Below are positions 1 through 6,678 of a stretch of 17,847 nucleotides of DNA, in pieces. The translations under genes were made by a program, and so were the position numbers. The notes beneath the pieces are model-generated. The model had not been told where the DNA came from and did no database searches. It saw only the letters and a list, made by a program, of their open reading frames with translations. The stretch is taken from contig JAEXCD010000005.1 in the NCBI GenBank assembly GCA_023393715.1, positions 1 to 17,847 on the forward strand, read 5' to 3'. How positions within the stretch are numbered: the first letter of the stretch is position 1; the number at the start of each line of letters is the position of its first letter. Origin of the DNA: Bacillota bacterium (GTDB lineage: Bacteria > Bacillota > Clostridia > Tissierellales > Peptoniphilaceae).

Positions 1-698
1 CCAGTAAAACCGTGAGGGAATACCTCGTCAATGCGGTTCAAGACGGCGCATCCACAGCGGTCAACATCGACGGATATACCATCGGCGGAAAGAGCGGCAC
101 GACGACGAAGCTGGTCGAGGGCGAATATGTCACGGATCAGACGGTTTCCTCGTTTTTTGCGTGCTATCCGGGCGATCAGCCCCGGTATTCGATTTTGGTG
201 GTGGCGGACAATCCGACGACGGCGCATTCGGGAAATGAAGTGGCGGGCGAATGCATTCGCCGCGTGCTTTCACGGCTGATCGATCTCGAAACCAACGACA
301 GCTCGAAGCGATCGAATCAACAGGGGCTGGTCGAGGTACCGAATGTCGTCGGCATGACGGTGGAGGAGGCCGACAAGGCGTTGGACGAAAAGGGACTGGA
401 TGTATCAGTTTATGGAGATATGGGACGATTTGTCATCGTCGGAAAGCAGACGCCGGAGGCCGGAAAGGTGGTCAGCCCGGGTGTGCTGATCGAAGTGACG
501 CCGGGAGAGCAGAAGCGCGTTAAGGTGCCGGATTTCCGGGGGCTCACCGACCTTCAGGTAGAGAACAAGATCAAAAACGGCGGCATTCAGGTCGAGCTGA
601 ACGGCGCGGGAAAGGTATATGAACAAAACCCGGAGAAGGATACGATTATCTCGGCAGATGACGTGGTCGAGCTGATGCTCAAAGGGGGGACGGAATAG
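1..698 (+). CDS. PASTA-domain penicillin-binding protein (class B, SpoVD/PBP2-like), 3' part
   Basis: This is the C-terminal part of a septal peptidoglycan DD-transpeptidase; the gene begins before the window and the frame is read from base 3. The visible protein starts in the last part of the transpeptidase domain. The KTG-box equivalent is GGKSGT, with K-S-G at bases 90-98, so serine replaces the usual threonine. It is followed by the family's closing strand, FFACYPGDQPRYSILVV. Two PASTA repeats follow, at about 336-505 (VPNVVGMTVEEADKAL) and about 525-690 (VPDFRGLTDLQVENKI), and the protein ends just after the second. PASTA repeats in PBPs and kinases are associated with binding peptidoglycan or muropeptides. 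Position directly before mraY matches the SpoVD/FtsI gene of the dcw cluster, although murE and murF, often found between them, are absent. Whether it serves vegetative division or sporulation cannot be told from this fragment. Confidence 0.93.
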   Translation, partial: SKTVREYLVNAVQDGASTAVNIDGYTIGGKSGTTTKLVEGEYVTDQTVSSFFACYPGDQPRYSILVVADNPTTAHSGNEVAGECIRRVLSRLIDLETNDSSKRSNQQGLVEVPNVVGMTVEEADKALDEKGLDVSVYGDMGRFVIVGKQTPEAGKVVSPGVLIEVTPGEQKRVKVPDFRGLTDLQVENKIKNGGIQVELNGAGKVYEQNPEKDTIISADDVVELMLKGGTE

Positions 699-736
699 AA
701 ATATTCCGCAGCATGTAGTTCAGAAAGGATCAAAAC

Positions 737-1696
737 ATGATTAATCCGGCACAATTAGTACTGTTAGCCTGTGCGCTTTCGGCAGCGGCGACCTATTTTC
801 TCATCGGCTATTTGCGGGAGCACCACATCGGACAGCCGATTCGCAAGGAGGGAAACCAGGAGCATCTGAAAAAACAGGGAACGCCGACGATGGGCGGATT
901 GGCATTCATCCCCGTGGCGTTGATTCTCACTTTGATCGTCAATGGATTTCATTACGCCAGCATCCTCCTGCTCATCGGAACCGTGGGCTTTGGCGCAATC
1001 GGCTTTCTGGATGACTATGAAAAGGTGCGCAAGGCGCAGAATGAGGGATTGACACCGCGGCAGAAGCTGATTTTGCAGGCGGCTTTAGCGGTGGTCATGG
1101 TTTGTATCGTATATTTTGCCGATCCGTCTACGGCGGTGCAGCGGATTCCGCTGTTCAACTGGAAATGGAACCTGGGCTTTTTATGGATTCCCCTGCTGGC
1201 GTTTGTCGTCGTCGGTACGGTCAACGCCGTCAATCTGACGGACGGGTTGGACGGCCTGTTAACGGGCGTGACCATTCCTGTTTTTCTGACAATCGGATTG
1301 ATTTCCGTAACGCATGTGCTCTCCGGCACTCCGGTATTTCAAAGCGCGATGATCTTTGCGGGCGCTTTGGCGGGGTATCTGTTTTTCAATGCGAACCCGG
1401 CTTCGATTATGATGGGCGATACGGGGTCGATGGCGATTGGCGGCGCGATTACGGCGATGATGCTGTCGCTCAATGTGAGTCTGTTTTTAGTGATTCTGGG
1501 CGGCGTTTACGTCATGGAGGCGTTGTCGGTTATTATTCAGGTGGCGTACTTCAGGAAAACCGGCGGGAAGCGCATTTTTCTGATGAGTCCGATTCACCAT
1601 CACTTTGAATTAAAGGGCTTTGCGGAACAAAAGGTGACGGCGGCATTCAGCCTGGTCAGTATGATTCTATGCTTGATCACGCTGAGCATTATATAG
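737..1696 (+). CDS. mraY: Phospho-N-acetylmuramoyl-pentapeptide transferase (lipid I synthase)
   Basis: MraY is a multi-pass membrane enzyme that transfers phospho-MurNAc-pentapeptide from UDP to undecaprenyl phosphate, forming lipid I. The 319-residue length is normal. The family signatures appear in order: GTPTMGG near residue 48, the DDY aspartates at 92-93, NLTDGLDG at 166-173, MGDTGS at 226-231, and the histidine cluster PIHHHFE with H287-H289. About ten hydrophobic segments separate these cytoplasmic motifs, as expected. The ATG at 737 has an AGAAAGGA ribosome site at 722-729 with 7-base spacing, and the N-terminus starts immediately before the first membrane segment, so the start looks right. 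It lies 38 bases after the PBP gene and 13 bases before murD. No promoter is evident in the gap, so co-transcription with both neighbours is likely. Confidence 0.98.
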   Translation: MINPAQLVLLACALSAAATYFLIGYLREHHIGQPIRKEGNQEHLKKQGTPTMGGLAFIPVALILTLIVNGFHYASILLLIGTVGFGAIGFLDDYEKVRKAQNEGLTPRQKLILQAALAVVMVCIVYFADPSTAVQRIPLFNWKWNLGFLWIPLLAFVVVGTVNAVNLTDGLDGLLTGVTIPVFLTIGLISVTHVLSGTPVFQSAMIFAGALAGYLFFNANPASIMMGDTGSMAIGGAITAMMLSLNVSLFLVILGGVYVMEALSVIIQVAYFRKTGGKRIFLMSPIHHHFELKGFAEQKVTAAFSLVSMILCLITLSII

Positions 1697-1709
1697 GGGT
1701 AAATAAAAA

Positions 1710-3050
1710 ATGATCAAAAAAACGGAGCTTGTCAGAAACCGACGCGTCCTCGTGTACGGGCTGGGCGTGACGGGACAGTCCGCCTGTGAAACCCTGCTTT
1801 GGGCGGGGGCGGAGGTGTGCCTGTACGCGGACCCGCCGGCGAACGGATGGAGCGAACGCGATCTTGAGCTGCGGGCAAGGCTTGCGGAAGCAGGGGTTCG
1901 CGTTTTCGAAGACGAGGACGAGGCTCGGGGGAATGCCTATTTTTTCATCTTAAAGAGTCCCGGAATTCGCCGCGATCGTCCGCTTCTTCAATGGGCGAGG
2001 GAGCAGGAGATTGAGATCTGGTCCGATCTGGAGGTCGCGTACCGGCTTTTTGGCGGGGAACGGATGCTTGCGATTACGGGATCGAACGGCAAGACGACGA
2101 CGACCTCGCTTCTGACGCACCTGCTGAATCAGGCGGGGCGCCGGGCGATGTCTGTGGGGAATATCGGTATCGGCATTTTGGCGGAGATGCGCCATGCTTC
2201 GGAGGACACGCTCTTTGTCGTCGAATGCTCCAGCTTTCAGCTTGCATCGGTATCCGCCTTCGCGCCGCATATTGCAGCGATTCTCAATATTACGCCGGAC
2301 CATCTGGACTGGCATGAAAGCTTTGAGGAATACGCTCTGTGCAAATCCAATGTCGCGCGCGCCCAACAGAAGGACGACGTATTGATTCTGAACCCCCGCG
2401 ATGTGCAGCTGAAGCGCTTTGCGGAGCAGGACGCGTTTCCCGGGCGAATCGAGTGGATCGACGGTCAGAGCGATTGGGCGCAGCGCCTTCGAACGGATCG
2501 GACGCTTTGGCACTTATACGGCGAGCATAATGTCGAAAATGCGCTGTTTGCGATCCGAATGGCGCAGCGGGTCGGTTTGACGGAAGCGGCCGTTCGAGAA
2601 GGGCTGTCCTCCTTCCGTCCGGTGGCGCATCGCGTGGAGTTTGTTCGCGAATTTGAGGGTGTTCGCTATATCAACGATTCCAAGGCGACCAATGTCGATG
2701 CCGCGGCGAAGGCTTTGTCGGGCATGGATGCGCCCGTGCTGCTCATCGCGGGCGGCATGGATAAGCATGTTCCGTTTGATGACCTTTATCAAAGCTTTGC
2801 GGCGCACGGAAAGAAAATGATCCTTCTCGGTGAGACGAAGCATCAGATTGCCGAGGGGGCGCGCACACACGGGCTTGGTGATTGCGTGATGCTCGTCGAG
2901 AATATGGCCGAAGCGGTGCGGCAGGCACGCGCGGCCGCAGAACCGGGCGATATTGTCCTGCTCTCTCCGGCGTCGGCAAGCTGGGACATGTATCCGAGCT
3001 ATGAGGTTCGGGGCGATGAGTTTCGGAGTTTGGTCAATGAATTAAAGTGA
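1710..3050 (+). CDS. murD: UDP-N-acetylmuramoylalanine--D-glutamate ligase
   Basis: MurD is the cytoplasmic ATP-dependent ligase that adds D-glutamate to UDP-MurNAc-L-Ala. The 446-residue protein has the three-domain Mur ligase layout. An N-terminal UDP-binding Rossmann-like domain carries VLVYGLGVTGQSA near residues 13-25. The central ATPase domain has the P-loop GSNGKTTTT at 124-132, ECSSFQL at 172-178 and NITPDHLDWH at 193-202. The C-terminal domain follows HNVENALFA (273-281), with HRVE at 307-310, NDSKATN at 322-328 and LLSPASASWDMY at 417-428. These last motifs distinguish MurD from MurC, MurE and MurF. The start follows a modest AGGGGT-type site. The gene ends in a TGA fused to the ribosome site of ftsW, which suggests translational coupling in the cell-wall operon. 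Confidence 0.98.
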   Translation: MIKKTELVRNRRVLVYGLGVTGQSACETLLWAGAEVCLYADPPANGWSERDLELRARLAEAGVRVFEDEDEARGNAYFFILKSPGIRRDRPLLQWAREQEIEIWSDLEVAYRLFGGERMLAITGSNGKTTTTSLLTHLLNQAGRRAMSVGNIGIGILAEMRHASEDTLFVVECSSFQLASVSAFAPHIAAILNITPDHLDWHESFEEYALCKSNVARAQQKDDVLILNPRDVQLKRFAEQDAFPGRIEWIDGQSDWAQRLRTDRTLWHLYGEHNVENALFAIRMAQRVGLTEAAVREGLSSFRPVAHRVEFVREFEGVRYINDSKATNVDAAAKALSGMDAPVLLIAGGMDKHVPFDDLYQSFAAHGKKMILLGETKHQIAEGARTHGLGDCVMLVENMAEAVRQARAAAEPGDIVLLSPASASWDMYPSYEVRGDEFRSLVNELK

Positions 3051-3063
3051 GGAGGCGCGGTCG

Positions 3064-4212
3064 ATGGAGAAGAGCCGCTTGACAAGACGAATAAAACCAT
3101 CCGTAAAGCGGCGAAATGGGGCAGCAGACAGACCTCTTCTCTACGTGACGCTGTCGCTGATTCTCATCGGATTGATCATGATCTACAGCGCGAGCTCACC
3201 GTATGCGGCGAGCGTGTATGGAGATGCAGCTTTTTTCTTCAAGAGAACCCTGATCTATGCAGCGGTGAGCCTTTTCATGCTCTGGCTCGTATCCTGGGTG
3301 GACTACCGGCGCTACCGACGGTGGCACGTGCTGTTGTATATCGCGGCCTACATTCTGTGTCTCCTGGTCTTTGTGCCGGGTCTGGGACGCGATATTAACG
3401 ATGCGCGCCGCTGGATCTTTATCGGCACTTCTATCTCGATTATGCCCTCGGATTTTATGAAGATCGGAGCCATTCTCTTTCTGGCGGCCCGGATGTGCAA
3501 GGCCACGGCGCGGGAAAAGAACAGCGTGTCCTCCGGGCTGCTGTTGCTGCTCTTTATCGGACTGACGATCTTTCCGATTGCCAAGCAGCCGAATTTCTCC
3601 GCAGTCGTCATCATCAGCGTCAGTCTGGTCGTACTATACTTTGTCAGCGGCGGCGGGAAAAAAGGCCTGCTGTTGATTTCCGTACTTCTTATCGGAGGCG
3701 GCGTGCTCGCCTTTTTCCCTTATCCGGGGAACTACCGGCTGGAACGCCTTTTAAGCACGTGGGATCCCTGGAAGGATCCGCTTTCCTCAAGCTGGCAGCT
3801 CATTCAGTCGCTTTATGCCGTCAGCTCGGGCGGCTGGTTCGGCACGGGGCTCGGCGCGGGAAGTCAAAAGTTTGGCTACCTGGCGGAAGAGCCGCATAAC
3901 GATTTTATTTTTTCCGTCATATGCGAGGAGTGGGGCTTTGCCGGTGCGCTGTTGATCCTTGCGGCGTTTTTGTTTTTTGCCTATCGGGGGTTTCAGATCG
4001 CGCGCCGTGCGCGCGACGATTTCGGCCGATATATCGGCTATGGGCTGACCTTTGTCGTCATATCGCAGGCGCTGGTCAATATCGGGGTAGCGATCGGCTT
4101 AATCCCGACAACCGGCGTGACGCTTCCGTTCGTAAGCTATGGCGGCAGTTCGCTCTTGGCAATGTGCGTTATAACGGGAATTTTGCTGAATATTTCCCGA
4201 GATCAATCCTGA
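3064..4212 (+). CDS. ftsW: FtsW/SpoVE-type SEDS peptidoglycan glycosyltransferase
   Basis: This SEDS-family membrane protein polymerises lipid II at the septum together with a class B PBP, here probably the PASTA PBP upstream. It has a basic cytoplasmic N-tail of about 24 residues and then about ten membrane segments. Family motifs are visible: NDARRWI at 112-118, IMPSDFMKIG at 126-135 (the canonical motif is QPSE, so the acidic residue is Asp here), KQPNFSA at 174-180, GTGLGAGSQKFGYLAEEPHNDFIFS at about 260-284, and GLIPTTGVTLPFVSYGGSS near 345-363. Asp280 in the HNDFIF stretch aligns with the HTDFIF aspartate that is essential in SEDS proteins. The 382-residue length is normal. FtsW and SpoVE cannot be separated by sequence alone; context in a division cluster that lacks sporulation genes favours FtsW. 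Confidence 0.95.
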   Translation: MEKSRLTRRIKPSVKRRNGAADRPLLYVTLSLILIGLIMIYSASSPYAASVYGDAAFFFKRTLIYAAVSLFMLWLVSWVDYRRYRRWHVLLYIAAYILCLLVFVPGLGRDINDARRWIFIGTSISIMPSDFMKIGAILFLAARMCKATAREKNSVSSGLLLLLFIGLTIFPIAKQPNFSAVVIISVSLVVLYFVSGGGKKGLLLISVLLIGGGVLAFFPYPGNYRLERLLSTWDPWKDPLSSSWQLIQSLYAVSSGGWFGTGLGAGSQKFGYLAEEPHNDFIFSVICEEWGFAGALLILAAFLFFAYRGFQIARRARDDFGRYIGYGLTFVVISQALVNIGVAIGLIPTTGVTLPFVSYGGSSLLAMCVITGILLNISRDQS

Positions 4213-4222
4213 GGAGACGGTT

Positions 4223-5062
4223 ATGATACCATCAGACAAAAAACGAAGGCCGCCGTCGGTTAAGGAAGACCGCGGCAGATCGGGTACGGAAAGGCGGACG
4301 GAGCAGCCGCCCGCATCGGGGCCGAAAAAAAAGCGTGCGGCGCATAAGAACCGGAGCGGGCGGCTTCTGTACGGGCTTTTTCTTCTGGCCTTGCTGCTTT
4401 TGATCGGCGGCTATTTTCTGCTGAATCACCGCTATTTCCGGATCAAGTACGTGCGCGTCGAGGGCGGGGAAAACATCACAACCGAACAGGTCGTTCGCGA
4501 GGCCGGCGATTTGAATCAGAATATCTTTCTGTTTTCGACGGCGAATCTGGAAAAGAAAATTATGCTCATGCCGGGGGTTCGCAGCGTGCACATCGATAAA
4601 GTGCTGCCGAACCGTCTGAGCATCACGATCGAGGAATCCTACCTGATCGGCCGCATCGGCAGGGGCGAGCAGGCGCTTCTGATCAATCAGGACGGCATCG
4701 TGCAGCCGAAGCAGAAGGATGCGCAGTCCGGACAGGCGGACGTGCCGGAGCTGACCGGCTTTGACCCCGTTCCGGATGTGGGGGAAAAAATTTCGACGGA
4801 CGAACGCGTGATTCAGTTTTTATCGCTGGCAGTTCAGTCCTCCATGGCCTCGGATATTGAGAAAATTGGGTTTGAAAACAGGAACAACATTGATATAATA
4901 TACAAAGGTATCACGGTACATTTCGGTGAATTAAACGACTTGATCGACAAACTTTCCAAGTTGGAAGCCGTTGTTGCGGATATTGAGCAGAAGAAGATTC
5001 ATGCGGTGGAAATCATCATGAACGAGGGAAAAAATCCGATTGTCGTCACCGGTAACGAATAA
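4223..5062 (+). CDS. ftsQ: Cell division protein FtsQ/DivIB
   Basis: This is a bitopic division protein that joins the FtsL/DivIC-type complex and connects the Z-ring to septal wall synthesis. The 279-residue protein has a strongly basic cytoplasmic tail (residues 1-47, with KKKR near 35-38), one membrane segment at about 48-68, and an outer POTRA domain at about 71-139 (YFRIKYVRVEGGENITTEQV, then the PGVRSVHIDKVLPNRLSI stretch). A beta-rich FtsQ/DivIB domain follows to about 260. The long charged N-tail and the overall length resemble Gram-positive DivIB. Its ATG comes 10 bases after the ftsW stop, and GAGGAG overlaps that stop codon. It ends 19 bases before ftsZ, with no ftsA between them. 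Confidence 0.93.
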   Translation: MIPSDKKRRPPSVKEDRGRSGTERRTEQPPASGPKKKRAAHKNRSGRLLYGLFLLALLLLIGGYFLLNHRYFRIKYVRVEGGENITTEQVVREAGDLNQNIFLFSTANLEKKIMLMPGVRSVHIDKVLPNRLSITIEESYLIGRIGRGEQALLINQDGIVQPKQKDAQSGQADVPELTGFDPVPDVGEKISTDERVIQFLSLAVQSSMASDIEKIGFENRNNIDIIYKGITVHFGELNDLIDKLSKLEAVVADIEQKKIHAVEIIMNEGKNPIVVTGNE

Positions 5063-5081
5063 TAATCCACAGGGGGAAACC

Positions 5082-6140
5082 ATGAGCGCATTTGAAATGG
5101 AAATGAACAACGACGGTCTTGCAACGATCAAGGTAATTGGCACGGGCGGCGGCGGAAACAATGCTATCAGCCGGATGAAAGAAAACGGCCTGCGCGGCGT
5201 CGAATTTGTGGCTGTCAACACGGATAAGCAGATCCTCGATGTGGTTAGTGCGGATCAGAAGCTGCAAATCGGTCTGAAGCTGACGCGCGGACTCGGCTCG
5301 GGCGGAAACCCGGAGGTCGGCGCAAAGGCAGCGGAGGAATCCCGCAACGATGTGACGGATTTGCTGCAGGGTGCGGATATGGTGTTCGTTACAGCCGGTA
5401 TGGGCGGCGGCACGGGTACGGGTGCGGCTCCGGTCATTGCGGAGACGGCCAAGCAGATGGGCATTTTGACGGTGGGCGTCGTGACGAAGCCGTTCTCCTT
5501 TGAGGGGCGCAAGCGTCAGACGCAGGCGGAAGCCGGCATCGAAAAGCTGAAGGATAAGGTGGACACGCTGATCGTGATTCCGAATGATCGCCTGCTGCAG
5601 ATCGCGGAACGCCGCACGACGATGATGGAAGCGTTCGGCATGGCGGATCAGGTGCTGATGGACGGTATTCAGGGCATTTCGGATTTGATCGCCGTTCCCA
5701 ACATCATCAACCTGGACTTTGCGGATGTTCAGTCCATCATGAAGGATCAGGGCATTGCACACATGGGCATCGGCCGTGCAAGCGGCGAGAACCGCGCGGT
5801 CAACGCTGCGAAAGCGGCAATCAAGAGCCCGCTTCTGGAGACCTCGATCGACGGAGCGAAAGCGGTCCTGATCAACGTTACGGCGGGCGAGCTCGGCCTG
5901 TTCGAGGTGAACGAGGCTGCGGAGCTGATCCGCGAGGCGGTCGACGAGGATGCCAACATCATCTTTGGCGCCGGCATGGATGAGTCGCTGAAGGACGATC
6001 TGAAGATTACGGTGATCGCAACCGGCTTTGACAATAAAAAGGTTACGGCGGGCGATGAAGCCGTTTCGGGAAAGGATGCGGAGTCGAAGACGTCAGAGGA
6101 CGGATTGGATATCCCGGTGTTCCTGCGCAAGTACCGGTAA
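5082..6140 (+). CDS. ftsZ: Cell division GTPase FtsZ
   Basis: FtsZ is the tubulin-like GTPase that forms the Z-ring. From the ATG at 5082 the protein has 352 residues. Visible features are the nucleotide-binding loop GTGGGGNNA at 20-28, the tubulin signature GGGTGTG at 108-114, the NDRLL motif near 168-172, and the catalytic T7 loop with N210, D212 and D215 (INLDFADV). The C-terminal conserved peptide DIPVFLRKYR is at the very end; it is the docking site for membrane anchors such as SepF or FtsA. The linker between the globular core (to about 318) and this peptide is only about 24 residues. The start is fixed by AGGGGGAA at 5071-5078. A longer frame from a TTG at 5040 would overlap ftsQ and lacks a good ribosome site. 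Confidence 0.98.
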   Translation: MSAFEMEMNNDGLATIKVIGTGGGGNNAISRMKENGLRGVEFVAVNTDKQILDVVSADQKLQIGLKLTRGLGSGGNPEVGAKAAEESRNDVTDLLQGADMVFVTAGMGGGTGTGAAPVIAETAKQMGILTVGVVTKPFSFEGRKRQTQAEAGIEKLKDKVDTLIVIPNDRLLQIAERRTTMMEAFGMADQVLMDGIQGISDLIAVPNIINLDFADVQSIMKDQGIAHMGIGRASGENRAVNAAKAAIKSPLLETSIDGAKAVLINVTAGELGLFEVNEAAELIREAVDEDANIIFGAGMDESLKDDLKITVIATGFDNKKVTAGDEAVSGKDAESKTSEDGLDIPVFLRKYR

Positions 6141-6146
6141 CGAAGT

Positions 6147-6617
6147 ATGAAGTGCCCGTACTGCGGATTTCAGGATACGAAGGTCATCGATTCACGTCCG
6201 ACCGAGGACAACGAGGCGATTCGCCGTCGGCGCATTTGCATCAAATGCAACAAGCGATTCACGACCTATGAACGCTACGAGGATCAGGCGATTGTCGTTA
6301 TCAAAAAGGACAACACGCGGGAGCCGTTTTCGAGAAATAAGATTCTGAGCGGCATGATCCGTTCCTGCGAAAAACGGCCCGTTCCGGTGATGCGTCTGGA
6401 GGAAGCGGCAGATCAGATCGAGATGATGATTAATCATCTCAATCAGAAGGAAATCACCAGCGCATACATCGGCGAGCTCGTCATGGATCAGCTTCGGGAA
6501 ATCGATCAGGTTGCCTATGTTCGTTTTGCCTCGGTTTATCGGGAGTTTGCCGATCTCCGTTCTTTCTATGACGAGATGGAAGCGCTAAAGGCTTCCGATC
6601 CGACCTCCCAAGAATAA
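6147..6617 (+). CDS. nrdR: Transcriptional repressor NrdR (zinc ribbon plus ATP-cone)
   Basis: NrdR represses ribonucleotide reductase operons in response to ATP/dATP bound in its ATP-cone. The 156-residue protein starts with a zinc ribbon using C3, C6, C31 and C34 (MKCPYCGFQDTKVIDSR, then CIKCNKRFTTYER). An ATP-cone follows at about 48-138 (VVIKKDNTREPFSRNKILSG, then ITSAYIGELVMDQLREIDQVAYVRFASVYR). This is the canonical NrdR layout and length. The gene begins 6 bases after the ftsZ stop with no strong ribosome site, so its translation probably depends on ribosomes finishing ftsZ. It is the last gene of the dcw unit, ends with tandem stops TAA TAG, and is followed at once by a terminator. 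No clear NrdR box was recognised in the window; its targets are probably elsewhere. Confidence 0.97.
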   Translation: MKCPYCGFQDTKVIDSRPTEDNEAIRRRRICIKCNKRFTTYERYEDQAIVVIKKDNTREPFSRNKILSGMIRSCEKRPVPVMRLEEAADQIEMMINHLNQKEITSAYIGELVMDQLREIDQVAYVRFASVYREFADLRSFYDEMEALKASDPTSQE

Positions 6618-6623
6618 TAGCTT

Positions 6624-6650
6624 GAGCGATCCGCAAGGATCGCTCTTTTT
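6624..6650 (+). terminator. Rho-independent terminator after nrdR
   Basis: A perfect 9-base-pair stem, GAGCGATCC (6624-6632) with GGATCGCTC (6637-6645), closes a GCAA tetraloop of the stable GNRA class. It is followed directly by TTTTT (6646-6650). It lies 6 bases after the nrdR stop and should end the division operon. Confidence 0.93.
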
Positions 6651-6678
6651 GTAAAGAGCAGATGGTAAGGAGCAGAGC

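Noticed and set aside
5040..5081. Extended FtsZ start at a TTG overlapping ftsQ
   Set aside because: It has no good ribosome site, and the added residues are unlike FtsZ. AGGGGGAA before the ATG at 5082 is far better.
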